A DNA stretch of 49,760 nucleotides. Origin: a virus. Each line of letters opens with the position of its first letter. Positions within the stretch are counted from its first letter, which is position 1. Location of the stretch: IMG/VR virus record IMGVR_UViG_3300036791_000553, positions 1-49,760 of that record; one strand, written 5' to 3'. The notes under the pieces were generated by a model, which made no database searches, was not told where the DNA came from, and saw only the letters and a program-made list of their open reading frames with translations. Positions 8,427 to 15,486 of the stretch are shown here, one piece after another. The translations under genes were made by a program, and so were the position numbers.

Positions 8427-9458
8427 ATGCTCGCCGGGGTCTTTGGGGAAGAATTGCTGCTGCCTCATGCTGGGCATGGTGACTTATTCATCGATATCGA
8501 TTCGTTCCCATTGGCAACGCTCGGCGGCAACTTCGACAGTCTGCTCGTCGGGCAGGAGGCCTTTCCAGATCAGGACAATATCGGATCGGTGCTTGTCGAC
8601 GTCGCTGGATATGTGCTGCTCCAGACCGTCACTGATGCTGACAGCATTCCGGCCTTTACCAGCCAATTAAGCGGCGCTCCTATTGCGCCATTGATCGTGA
8701 TCGATGGCGATAATTTCTATGGGCCAATCGCCACAGGCCGCACGCTGGCTCCATTGTTGTTCGCCGATAATGATGGAATCACTTCTCCCAGTCTTGGCCT
8801 GACCATTGCGATTGCGGCTGTCGTTGATGCGGATATCGTCAACCCACAAGTCGTGGACCTCGGCAACGTCCGCCACTTGCTGTCGAGTGTTATTGTGAAC
8901 GACGATGCTATCACAGCTGATGCCATTGGCAGCGCAATATCATTTGGACTGCTTACCGATGTCGATGCTTTTTATGCACCCGCCAGGATCAACCGGATAT
9001 TGCCTGCCGTCTTTGCCGACAGCGAGACATTCGGCGCAGTACTCATTGCGGCCCCACTCAATCCGAGCACGTTCAGCGATACGGAAGTCATTTACCTGCT
9101 TGATACCATTCAGCCGGGAACACTTCGTGTTCCGCTCATGGTGGATAGCGATGCGATCTACAGCATCTTCCTTCCGAAGGTCTTTACACCGGGTCTGTGG
9201 ATTGAGGCTGACAGCATCGCAGCCGCCGGCACAGGTGCCGGGATTGGCCCCAGCGCACTTACCGATGTTGAGTCGTTCTATACGCCAATTGCCACCTCGG
9301 GGGCGACAACGTTGCTGGCGGCAGCTGTGCCTAGCGCGGATATCATATTCGCCCCGACAATTCCGGCCATTCAAACGTTCACCGCTTCAGGCGTGTTCAC
9401 GACTGCGGCAGGCTTGCTTGTGACCCCACCATTCACGCTCACCTTCATAACGATGTGA
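8427..9458 (+). CDS. Asp-rich tandem-repeat protein, 343 aa (short relative of the 958-aa repeat protein)
   Basis: Almost the whole protein consists of about 13 degenerate repeats of roughly 22-25 residues with the core pattern hydrophobic-x-D-x-D-x-hydrophobic-Y/F-x-P, for example TDVDAFYAP, VDSDAIYS, TDVESFYTP and IDGDNFYGP. The same repeat builds the C-terminal two thirds of the protein at 42869-45745. The pattern suggests a beta-solenoid or stacked fibre, and the alternating Asp residues could bind divalent cations. There is no signal peptide. Its place between small Cys proteins and a large fibre-like gene suggests a tail fibre or decoration. The repeat family is not one I can name. Confidence 0.6.
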   Translation: MLAGVFGEELLLPHAGHGDLFIDIDSFPLATLGGNFDSLLVGQEAFPDQDNIGSVLVDVAGYVLLQTVTDADSIPAFTSQLSGAPIAPLIVIDGDNFYGPIATGRTLAPLLFADNDGITSPSLGLTIAIAAVVDADIVNPQVVDLGNVRHLLSSVIVNDDAITADAIGSAISFGLLTDVDAFYAPARINRILPAVFADSETFGAVLIAAPLNPSTFSDTEVIYLLDTIQPGTLRVPLMVDSDAIYSIFLPKVFTPGLWIEADSIAAAGTGAGIGPSALTDVESFYTPIATSGATTLLAAAVPSADIIFAPTIPAIQTFTASGVFTTAAGLLVTPPFTLTFITM

Positions 9459-9461
9459 GAC

Positions 9462-11240
9462 ATGGCTCTATTTGATACGACGTGGTACGTCAACTTCGGC
9501 AACGGGACCAGCACCGGTTACTATGCCGTGCCGCAGTTTGCGACCAGTCATGCGTACAATGCTGGCGATCTGATTCGTCAGTTGACCGCTCCAGCGGTAG
9601 GCAGCGAGCGGGTGTTTGTGTGCATTGTCGCCGGCACTTCGGTTGCAGAACCGACGTGGACAGTAACGCGCGGCGCCAGGAATACGAGCACGACGCCGGT
9701 ATTCCAGGAATGCACCGGCGCGAGCGCGGTCAACGGTGACGTCACTAATACGCCAAGCTGGAACACGGTCAAGGGCTTGGCAGTCACGCTCGGGCAGATC
9801 ATCAAGCGCAACAATGCCGCAAGCTATCAGATCTGCTCTACTGCTGGCACAGCTGGCAGCGGCTCTGAGCCAGCATTCTCCGATACGGCTGGTACCACAA
9901 CAGTTGACAACACTATCACCTGGACATCGCTTGGCGTTGTGAGCAACTTTATCGGCGGCGGTGCCCCGCATGCTCGCCTGACCAATGCCATGACCGCAAC
10001 GTGGGCGGCGGCTGGAAACAAGGTTTATGTTGCGGACAGCAGTGCTGAAACTGGCACGGCAGGCATTACTCTTCTCGGCGCTGGGACTGCAGCTGTCCCC
10101 ATCCTGGCTCTCTGCAACGCGCACGCCGGAAACTATCCGCCACAAAGCACGGACATCACCACTGGAGCGACGATCACCAACTCCGGTGCGTTTAGCTTTA
10201 CTGCGGTGGGCCTGTATGCCTATGGTGTCAATTTCATTTGTTCCGGGTCAAATAGCATAACCTTGGGCAATGGCGCCCTAGGTTCATTGCAGAGGTTCGA
10301 CAGTTGCACCTTCCAGCTTTCCGTTTCAGGCGGAACTCAAGTCGGCTTTGGGACAAATCTTTCTAACCTCGGTTATACTGAGTTGTACAATTGCCAATTT
10401 AAGTTTGCTAGCACTGCCCAGCAGGTCCATTTTTTGACTGCAACCGTTATATTCAAGAGCAGCACTACGTTTTTGATTGCTGGCGGATCGATCCCATCGG
10501 CCGCCATCGGAGTAGGACAAAACAATAACCCAGCCGGATGTACCGCCTTCTTCGAAGGTGTGGACTTTAGTCAAATCAACACATCTCCACTGTTCACGCA
10601 CTTCAGCCAGGGGCCTGTGTGCAACGTTGTTTTCAAGGATTGCAAACTGAACGCAGCCACGACGCTGTCAAATACGCCGCCATTGCCCCAGGGCATCGTG
10701 CACGGAATACGCTGTGACAGCGCGGGAACAAACTATCAATCCAGCAAATTCACCTACGCGGCGACCGAGACAACCGAAATATCGATCACGCGCGTGGGCG
10801 GCGCCACGGATGGCGTGCAGACGCAAAGCCGCAAGATCGTGACGACTGCCAATTCCAGTTGGCAGTTCCCCTACATTATGCAGCCACTGGCAATTTGGAA
10901 TGTAAAAACAACCTCGACTACTGTGACATTGTTCGGAACAATCAACTCGGCGGCACTGCCAAACACCGATGATATTTGGATGGATGTCGAGTACTTGGGC
11001 GATTCGGCCTCGCCGCTCGGCTCCGTGGCCACTACCACCAAAGCCAACGTCCTGGCGGCCAGCGTGGCAAACACGACGGACAGCAGCACATGGAACGGGG
11101 GCGGATCTGGTGCAGGATGGTCGCCGTTCAAAATGGCCGTCACTATTACGCCAGGGCAAGTGGGACCAATTACGGTCTATGTCAAAGCGGCGAAGCCAAC
11201 AACAACATTCTACATCGATCCCAAGCCAGTCATCACATGA
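9462..11240 (+). CDS. Large fibre / beta-helix-type receptor-binding protein candidate, 592 aa
   Basis: Starts 4 bases after the repeat gene. The N-terminal 40 residues contain NFGNGTSTGYYAV, an anchor-like segment. The remainder is Gly/Ser/Thr/Asn-rich with many short beta-strand repeats (for example FDSCTF, YNCQFKF, FKDCKLN), the spacing expected of a right-handed parallel beta-helix as in tailspike proteins. The C-terminal 90 residues (from about DIWMDVEYLG) form a separate jelly-roll-like end. It is probably the main host-binding spike or fibre. No catalytic residues are assigned. It is the last gene of the tail operon before mobile and accessory genes. Confidence 0.6.
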   Translation: MALFDTTWYVNFGNGTSTGYYAVPQFATSHAYNAGDLIRQLTAPAVGSERVFVCIVAGTSVAEPTWTVTRGARNTSTTPVFQECTGASAVNGDVTNTPSWNTVKGLAVTLGQIIKRNNAASYQICSTAGTAGSGSEPAFSDTAGTTTVDNTITWTSLGVVSNFIGGGAPHARLTNAMTATWAAAGNKVYVADSSAETGTAGITLLGAGTAAVPILALCNAHAGNYPPQSTDITTGATITNSGAFSFTAVGLYAYGVNFICSGSNSITLGNGALGSLQRFDSCTFQLSVSGGTQVGFGTNLSNLGYTELYNCQFKFASTAQQVHFLTATVIFKSSTTFLIAGGSIPSAAIGVGQNNNPAGCTAFFEGVDFSQINTSPLFTHFSQGPVCNVVFKDCKLNAATTLSNTPPLPQGIVHGIRCDSAGTNYQSSKFTYAATETTEISITRVGGATDGVQTQSRKIVTTANSSWQFPYIMQPLAIWNVKTTSTTVTLFGTINSAALPNTDDIWMDVEYLGDSASPLGSVATTTKANVLAASVANTTDSSTWNGGGSGAGWSPFKMAVTITPGQVGPITVYVKAAKPTTTFYIDPKPVIT

Positions 11241-11265
11241 CTAATGAAGGGAAATGTGATATAAT
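11237..11265 (+). promoter_or_regulatory. Strong sigma70-like promoter for a leaderless mRNA
   Basis: ATGACT (11237-11242) and a perfect TATAAT (11260-11265) are separated by 17 bases. Transcription would begin about 7 bases after the -10 box, at or next to the ATG at 11272, and there is no Shine-Dalgarno sequence. The homing-endonuclease-like gene therefore probably has its own promoter and a leaderless transcript. Confidence 0.55.
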
Positions 11266-11271
11266 ATTCCT

Positions 11272-11826
11272 ATGACCATCCGACCGTCTTTCATGTTACG
11301 TAAAGGGCAACGCTTTGGACGCCTCACTATTATTAGTCAGGCAGAAAGCGATGGCCATGGCAATAAACGTTGGTGGTGCCGTTGTGACTGTGGCAGCAAG
11401 AAAATTATCTACGGATTGGCACTTAATCACGCCAGACGGCCTACAAGAAGTTGCGGCTGCCTATTTCGTGACTGGCGAAAACAGACAAATATTGGTAATT
11501 CGTTCCGGTTAAAACACGGTGACTCGCCACGATTGGGAAAGCGCACTGCGGAATATCGCGCATGGAAAGCGATGATTGGCAGATGCGAATATCCGCGAGG
11601 TAATACCTTCAAATACTACGGAGCACGCGGCATTAAAGTGTGTGAGCGTTGGCGACAGGAGTTCTCTGCCTTTCTCGCCGATATGGGTCGCAAGCCTACG
11701 CCAAAGCATTCACTCGACAGAATTGATCCGGATGGGCACTATGAACCCGACAACTGCCGTTGGGCAAATACCGTAGAACAACGGCACAGCCGCAGAGACT
11801 ATCGGGTTAGGCATGGACATACTTGA
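11272..11826 (+). CDS. HNH/homing-endonuclease-like phage protein, 184 aa
   Basis: The N-terminal half has a small zinc-binding module: GQRFGRL at 12-18, then C36, C38, C40 and C61, C63. The C-terminal half has the conserved blocks EYRAWKAMI (about 94-102), YYGARGI (115-121), DRID (149-152) and NCRWA (161-165). I know these from free-standing phage genes annotated as HNH or homing endonucleases. It sits alone between tail fibre genes and an accessory gene, with its own promoter and lower GC content, typical of a mobile nuclease gene. The stop overlaps the next gene by 14 bases. The exact nuclease fold is uncertain. Confidence 0.65.
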   Translation: MTIRPSFMLRKGQRFGRLTIISQAESDGHGNKRWWCRCDCGSKKIIYGLALNHARRPTRSCGCLFRDWRKQTNIGNSFRLKHGDSPRLGKRTAEYRAWKAMIGRCEYPRGNTFKYYGARGIKVCERWRQEFSAFLADMGRKPTPKHSLDRIDPDGHYEPDNCRWANTVEQRHSRRDYRVRHGHT

Positions 11827-12415
11827 GCGCGGGGCAGCTGCCGGAAGAAGATGTGGCAGTTGTAGCCTTTGTTGTAAGTTGCTCCATGTTATTGAGCTTA
11901 ACAAACCTGCAGGAAAATGGTGTGGTTTCTGCAAGCCCGGCAGCGGCGGCTGCACCATCCACGCCACGCGCCCCAACATCTGCCGCGAGTACTTCTGCGG
12001 CTGGATGCTCACGCGCAACGTCAGCGATGACTGGTATCCACTGCGCTGCCACATGGTGATCAGCCTCGGCAGACTCGGCGGCATCCAAACTGTGACGATC
12101 ACGGTGGATGGCAAGTATCCGAGGGTTTGGCTTGAGCACGGATATCACAACCAGCTGCGGGCGCTGGCGCTGCGCGGGCTGCGGGTCGAATCACAGGAGA
12201 ACGTGCATCTGGTGCAAGTCCGATGCAATAATCGCGTCTGGCTGGTGCTGCCTGACCGCGACGTTGAGATCACCACCGGCTCGTACATCGTCAAACTCGT
12301 CAATCAGAGTGAATGGGATGTCGAGCAGTTTGCCACCGGCAGCGAGGCTGAGGCGCGGGTCGAGGTGCTGGTGCAACCGCGTGTTTCATCACAGTCCCGC
12401 TATCATGACGGCTAG
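11813..12415 (+). CDS. YkgJ-family cysteine-cluster protein
   Basis: The first 62 residues hold a dense set of cysteines: C14, C17, C20, C21, C37, C40, C47, C57 and C62, including the CxxCxxCC signature of the YkgJ (UPF0153) family, thought to bind zinc or an Fe-S cluster. The remaining 140 residues have no recognised domain. Related genes occur in many rhizobial prophages, though their role there is unknown. ATG 11813 overlaps the upstream gene. The gene converges with the minus-strand LuxR-type gene and overlaps its 3' end by 27 bases. Confidence 0.7.
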   Translation: MDILERGAAAGRRCGSCSLCCKLLHVIELNKPAGKWCGFCKPGSGGCTIHATRPNICREYFCGWMLTRNVSDDWYPLRCHMVISLGRLGGIQTVTITVDGKYPRVWLEHGYHNQLRALALRGLRVESQENVHLVQVRCNNRVWLVLPDRDVEITTGSYIVKLVNQSEWDVEQFATGSEAEARVEVLVQPRVSSQSRYHDG

Positions 12416-12568
12416 CGCCGTGCGGTTTGGTACGCCGAGCTTGCCAAAAATGTTATGTAAGTGAACTTTGACTGTGCCCTCGGCGATGCCGAGGAACCGG
12501 GCGATCCGCTTGTTGGGATGATGGACGAGCATGCACACTTCCCACTCGCGTTCTGTCAGCCGGCTCAT
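12389..12568 (-). CDS. Minimal LuxR-type HTH protein, 59 aa
   Basis: This gene is only 60 codons long. Nearly its whole length is a LuxR C-terminal DNA-binding domain: LTEREWEV at the start, then NKRIARFLGIAEGTVKVHL and the ending KLGVPNRT. There is no receiver, autoinducer or other sensory domain, as in the minimal GerE-type proteins. Its ATG overlaps the stop of the upstream membrane-protein gene (ATGA), so the two are made together. It would act as a transcription factor on phage or host promoters. It is encoded opposite to the tail operon and may be expressed in the lysogen. Confidence 0.8.
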   Translation of the reverse strand: MSRLTEREWEVCMLVHHPNKRIARFLGIAEGTVKVHLHNIFGKLGVPNRTALAVMIAGL

Positions 12569-12894
12569 GGCTGGCCATGCCGTGTTTTAAGTGCATCTGC
12601 GCGGGCTTTTACGTCGGCGCATTTAGTTAATGCTTCCTGAATTGCACCTGATTTTAGCAAAACTTCACATTCCGAAATTTGCTTTAGGATCGCACCAGCT
12701 TCTAGTTGGCATTGCCAACCGCACTGTCGAAATTTCTTGATCTCGAGGTTAATACTCGGCCACATCTGTAGAACGACGAGTGCCAACGCGAACGCCACAG
12801 TAAATGCCGCACAGATCCTCGCCACACCGAAGCGCCGCAGTGCCTTGGCCAGCTGTTCCTGATCGATCGTAATGTTTGCCACAATAGTCTCCAT
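12565..12894 (-). CDS. Small membrane-anchored coiled-coil protein, 109 aa
   Basis: ATG 12894 is preferred to the upstream start at 12942, which would lie on the inverted repeats of the intergenic region. Residues about 28-47 (ICAAFTVAFALALVVLQMW) form one transmembrane helix; the N-terminal 27 residues are charged and the C-terminal 60 residues are helical with four Cys. No family is recognised. It is cotranscribed and coupled with the LuxR-type HTH gene, so a membrane partner of that regulator is possible, but this is speculation. Confidence 0.6.
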   Translation of the reverse strand: METIVANITIDQEQLAKALRRFGVARICAAFTVAFALALVVLQMWPSINLEIKKFRQCGWQCQLEAGAILKQISECEVLLKSGAIQEALTKCADVKARADALKTRHGQP

Positions 12895-12915
12895 AGGGAC
12901 CCATGTCCCAATGGA

Positions 12916-12948
12916 GGCAACATAATGTTGCCGCGCTTGCAAAGCAAG
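12916..12948. promoter_or_regulatory. Two inverted repeats in a divergent promoter region
   Basis: A perfect 17-bp palindrome with 6-bp arms (GGCAAC ATAAT GTTGCC, 12916-12932) is followed by a second one with 5-bp arms (CTTGC AAA GCAAG, 12936-12948) that overlaps the -35 box of the rightward promoter. They lie between divergent genes and are likely operators for a local regulator, perhaps the HTH protein at 13240. Confidence 0.5.
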
Positions 12949-12964
12949 GTAAAGTTGCTAAAAT
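12937..12964 (+). promoter_or_regulatory. Candidate promoter for the 12986-13431 gene pair
   Basis: TTGCAA (12937-12942), a 16-base spacer and TAAAAT (12959-12964) form a reasonable sigma70-like promoter. The start would be near 12971. It is followed by a strong Shine-Dalgarno sequence (GGGAGGT, 12973-12979) six bases before ATG 12986. Confidence 0.5.
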
Positions 12965-12985
12965 ATATTCATGGGAGGTGGCACC

Positions 12986-13243
12986 ATGAAAAAGCCGAAG
13001 GAGCAGAGGCTAAGCCCGAAAAGGCGGATGCGTGAGATAATTGAGCCTCCGGATCCGACTGAATATAGCTGGACGGATCCCGCGCTGGCTCTGGAGGCAG
13101 TACATCGCGAATTGGCGGCGATCCTCACCGAATTGAGAGACTTGACCGCCAATTACGATACGTTTGGGCAGTCTATTGCGACGATGCAAAGGGAGGTTCG
13201 GGAGACGCTCAAAATAGTGAGCAACTTGAAGCCCCGCACATGA
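12986..13243 (+). CDS. Small hypothetical protein, 85 aa
   Basis: The Shine-Dalgarno GGGAGGT fixes the start at ATG 12986 and not at 12971, which is part of the ribosome binding region. The N-terminus is basic (MKKPKEQRLSPKRR); the C-terminal half is a predicted helix with heptad-like spacing of Leu and Ile (about residues 40-80). No family is recognised. It overlaps the following HTH gene by ATGA and shares its promoter, so it may be a partner of that regulator. Confidence 0.55.
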   Translation: MKKPKEQRLSPKRRMREIIEPPDPTEYSWTDPALALEAVHRELAAILTELRDLTANYDTFGQSIATMQREVRETLKIVSNLKPRT

Positions 13244-13431
13244 TGGACAGGGGACTGAAACGAGCGATCGAAGCTGCAGGCGGGGCGCGGGCGTTAGCCG
13301 ACAGGCTGGGGATCTCCCGCCAAGCGATATCGCACTGGACGCGTGTACCGTCCAAGCGGATCGTGGACATCGAGCGGCTGACTGGCGTCGACCGCGAGGT
13401 GCTACGGCCCGACCTCTATCGGCGCACCTAG
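13240..13431 (+). CDS. YdaS/Cro-like HTH DNA-binding protein, 63 aa
   Basis: The protein is a single helix-turn-helix domain: AGGARALADRLGISRQAISHW (about residues 12-32) followed by the typical C-terminal TGVDREVLRPDLY. This is the pattern of the YdaS/Cro-type regulators (HTH of about 60-70 residues) of prophages. It is coupled to the upstream small gene and overlaps the convergent GIY-YIG gene by 30 bases at the 3' ends. It lies outside the main immunity region, where a second Cro-like gene (19823) ends in a similar LRPDL motif. It may regulate this accessory region or the integration module. Confidence 0.75.
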   Translation: MMDRGLKRAIEAAGGARALADRLGISRQAISHWTRVPSKRIVDIERLTGVDREVLRPDLYRRT

Positions 13432-13791
13432 CCGTGGCCGGCGCTCTGATGCGATTCGCCTAGTGGCCTCTCGGATTTGCTCTGCCAGCGGCGATGTCTC
13501 CTCGTCGGTCATCCTTGAGAACAGATCGGGGCGCCGAGCTACGGCGCTGGTGATCGCCATCACTGCGATGTCCGGGTCGCAGGCAAACCATTCTCCGTTT
13601 TTCCGCCATGGCTCAAGCAGTCGGTGAGCCTCCTTTTCGATCTGGACGCCCGAATTCACCCACCGCGCATATTCCAATGTCAGTAGCGAGCCATTGGCGG
13701 TTTGCAGTTCCCGTAATCGAGCATCGGGGTCCTGAGACCTGCCGACCTTGACGAGCGCCCTGCTGGCAGAAATCACATAGATTGAATGCAT
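13402..13791 (-). CDS. GIY-YIG family protein (T5orf172/MUG113 type), 129 aa
   Basis: ATG 13791 is preceded by AGGAGGA; the longer frame to 14019 would read through attP and is rejected. The sequence IYVISAS...VKVGRSQDPDARLRELQTA (residues about 4-35) with IEKEAH and GEWF further on matches the T5orf172/MUG113 branch of the GIY-YIG nuclease superfamily. Such proteins are common in phages; their role is mostly unknown, and some are nucleases. It lies next to attP, beyond the integrase. Confidence 0.7.
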   Translation of the reverse strand: MHSIYVISASRALVKVGRSQDPDARLRELQTANGSLLTLEYARWVNSGVQIEKEAHRLLEPWRKNGEWFACDPDIAVMAITSAVARRPDLFSRMTDEETSPLAEQIREATRRIASERRPRLGAPIEVGP

Positions 13792-13822
13792 TGGTCTTCC
13801 TCCTGAACACTTGGGGAACAAT

Positions 13823-13840
13823 GCGACCACCTGGCGACCA
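13823..13840 (+). repeat. Candidate integrase arm-binding direct repeats (left pair)
   Basis: Two copies of GCGACCA start at 13823 and 13834, 11 bp apart. A matching pair lies on the other side of the tRNA-like core at 14041 and 14052. The symmetry about the core and the one-turn spacing suggest arm-type sites for the tyrosine recombinase. Confidence 0.5.
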
Positions 13841-13934
13841 TATCCAGATGTCGTGTTCGTGCTTCGTTGCGTATCCAATCGACATGAAGCCGATTTGGAG
13901 CAATGCAAGAAATGCCGATCTGGCGGCCTTTTAG

Positions 13935-13985
13935 TGGTGCTGCCGCAAAGGATTGAACTTTGGACCTCCCCCTTACCAAGGGAGC
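13935..13985 (-). other. attP core: 3' half of a tRNA-Thr(GGU) gene
   Basis: On the minus strand this segment reads as an anticodon arm with loop TTGGTAA (anticodon GGU), a variable AGGTC, a T arm with stem CAAAG/CTTTG and loop TTCAATC, then CGGCAGC-A-CCA. The 5' half does not fold: no acceptor complement and no D arm with GG. It is therefore not a functional tRNA but the segment a phage carries to rebuild the 3' end of a host tRNA-Thr gene on integration. The integrase gene begins to its right. Having phage genes on both sides shows attP is intact here. Confidence 0.75.
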
Positions 13986-14026
13986 GCCTTACTGAAAGAT
14001 GTTGGCCATTCATCGGCATTTATCCA

Positions 14027-15013
14027 CTAGCCTGAGTTACGCGACCGGATTGCGACCGGAAGCATCACGGCCTTGCGGGCTTCTTCGGTGGGTTCGACGT
14101 GCGCGTATCGGGCGGCGGACTTTTGGTCTTTCCAAGCACCGGTACCGACCAACCCTCTTGTGTCCAATCCAGCGTATCGGCGCATCCAGGTGGCGTAGGT
14201 GTGGCGGAAGATGTGGAAGGCGGATCGCTCGGGGAGATCGACGCCGGCCTTGAACGCGGCGGCCCGTAGAAGCGAATAGAGATGGCCGCCTTTAGCAAAG
14301 GGGAAAACCCGTAATGTGGTAGCGCATAAAGACGCCAGCGCAGCCACGGCCACCGGCGGGAGAAAAACAGCTCTAGGTTCACCATTTTTCGTGTCTGGGA
14401 CATAGGCAAAGCGCTCCTGCAGCCGCACGTCATTCCACTCAAGCCCCAATGCCTCACTCAGTCTCATCCCCGTGTAGCAGAGGACGACGAGGAGGGCCGC
14501 GAACGCCGGGGAAAGCTTTTCCGCTTCCGCGAGGAGGGCTTCGAACTGCTCGGGCCAGAGCCAAGCGGTTGATTTATTGCCCAAAGCCCCTCTAGGACGC
14601 CGTAGATTGAATCCCGAGCCTGCATGGCGCATGACTGCACTGATTGGGGTGTAGACGTGTCTGTTGCGAGTTGCCACAGAGCAAAGCGGATAGAGATGAG
14701 CTGCTGCCGCGTCGATCTCCACTTGTCCGATTTTGGCGAGAGGCTGATCACCAAAATGCTCCAATAGCTTCCCGAGGTATGTCCGTTCCCCGCCCGCTTT
14801 CATGTACGCCGTAGCGGCGCTGGCGAAGGTCGGCTCTCCCGGCTCGGAAAACTCACCACGCTCGATCTGCCGCTCAATCCCTTTGAGGACCTTGGCGGCG
14901 ATCGCTCGCTTGCCAGTGCGAGCGCTTCGCTCAACGTGCCGCCCGAGGTACGTGCCCCGGATGCGCCAGGACGTTTGCCGCGGGCCTGTCGGCGGGTAGA
15001 GGCGTAGGGGCAT
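14027..15013 (-). CDS. int: Tyrosine recombinase integrase
   Basis: 328 residues with an N-terminal arm/core-binding region and a catalytic domain. Visible catalytic residues are Arg184 (TGMRLSE), Lys209 in the beta-hairpin, His267 and Arg270 (HIFRHTYATW) and Tyr303 (AARYAHV); the usual second His is replaced by Trp294, which several integrases have. ATG 15013 has an AGGTGA ribosome binding site and the start MPLRLYPP is typical of rhizobial phage integrases. It directs recombination between attP (adjacent to its 3' end) and a host tRNA-Thr gene. It is translated after, and overlaps by 214 bases, the excisionase-like gene. Confidence 0.92.
   Translation of the reverse strand: MPLRLYPPTGPRQTSWRIRGTYLGRHVERSARTGKRAIAAKVLKGIERQIERGEFSEPGEPTFASAATAYMKAGGERTYLGKLLEHFGDQPLAKIGQVEIDAAAAHLYPLCSVATRNRHVYTPISAVMRHAGSGFNLRRPRGALGNKSTAWLWPEQFEALLAEAEKLSPAFAALLVVLCYTGMRLSEALGLEWNDVRLQERFAYVPDTKNGEPRAVFLPPVAVAALASLCATTLRVFPFAKGGHLYSLLRAAAFKAGVDLPERSAFHIFRHTYATWMRRYAGLDTRGLVGTGAWKDQKSAARYAHVEPTEEARKAVMLPVAIRSRNSG
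14041..14058 (+). repeat. Candidate integrase arm-binding direct repeats (right pair)
   Basis: Two copies of GCGACCGG or its GCGACC core start at 14041 and 14052, again 11 bp apart, inside the last codons of the integrase gene. They mirror the pair at 13823/13834 in sequence, spacing and orientation. Confidence 0.5.
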
Positions 15014-15174
15014 GGCAATTCACCTATGATCTGGGCCACGTCTGCGTCAGTGAACAGCCTTGTACGGCCAGCGGCCTTTCCAATCGGTTTCCCACGCAGG
15101 AAAGCCAACAGCCAACGGCGGCTTTTGCCAAGCCGGGAAGCCACGTCGTCCACGCTATAAACTGAGGGGATCAT
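14800..15174 (-). CDS. Excisionase-like MerR/HTH protein, 124 aa
   Basis: The first 58 residues form a winged-helix excisionase-type domain: SVDDVASRLGKSRRWL as the HTH, then a basic turn and RLFTDADVAQII as the wing. Small proteins of this type assist excision or repress integrase. The rest (about 65 residues) is Ser/Arg-rich and overlaps the integrase N-terminus in another frame over 214 bases, so the C-terminal half may be non-functional read-through. No earlier stop exists. It begins 76 bases after the preceding small gene. Confidence 0.6.
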   Translation of the reverse strand: MIPSVYSVDDVASRLGKSRRWLLAFLRGKPIGKAAGRTRLFTDADVAQIIGELPCPYASTRRQARGKRPGASGARTSGGTLSEALALASERSPPRSSKGLSGRSSVVSFPSRESRPSPAPLRRT

Positions 15175-15249
15175 CAGGTAGTCATCCCTCCACAGATCCA
15201 GCGTGCAGCAGTCATTGTGCAGCCTCCAACTCCATGTCTGGTCGCATCG

Positions 15250-15486
15250 TTAGCTCCCTGGAGGCCTTGGTCTTGGCAGCGGCACCGGCGGCTGAGTTCT
15301 GCTGCGACTTTCGCCAGGTGACTTGCGCTGCTCGATCTCCACGCATTTGAACCGGACCACCGCGGGATCAATTGCGAGGCCATTGGCGACGCAGACGTTC
15401 TCCGTCCTGAACCGGCCGACGCGCTGCCACATGCAATCGCCGTCATAGCTATTGCAAATCTGCACCATCAGGACAAATTCAATCAT
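15250..15486 (-). CDS. Small hypothetical protein, 78 aa
   Basis: ATG 15486 overlaps the stop of the upstream gene by one base (TGATG). The N-terminal 14 residues are hydrophobic (MIEFVLMVQI), then come several Cys, and the C-terminus is Pro/Arg-rich. This resembles the small Cys-containing proteins with a short hydrophobic start common in phage early operons. No function is recognised. Confidence 0.5.
   Translation of the reverse strand: MIEFVLMVQICNSYDGDCMWQRVGRFRTENVCVANGLAIDPAVVRFKCVEIEQRKSPGESRSRTQPPVPLPRPRPPGS

Noticed and set aside
13935-14010. Complete tRNA gene
   Set aside because: Only the anticodon arm, T arm and acceptor 3' strand are present; no acceptor 5' strand or D arm can be folded.
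13402-14019. 205-aa minus-strand frame as the GIY-YIG gene
   Set aside because: It would read through the tRNA-like attP core; an internal ATG at 13791 with AGGAGGA fits the domain start.
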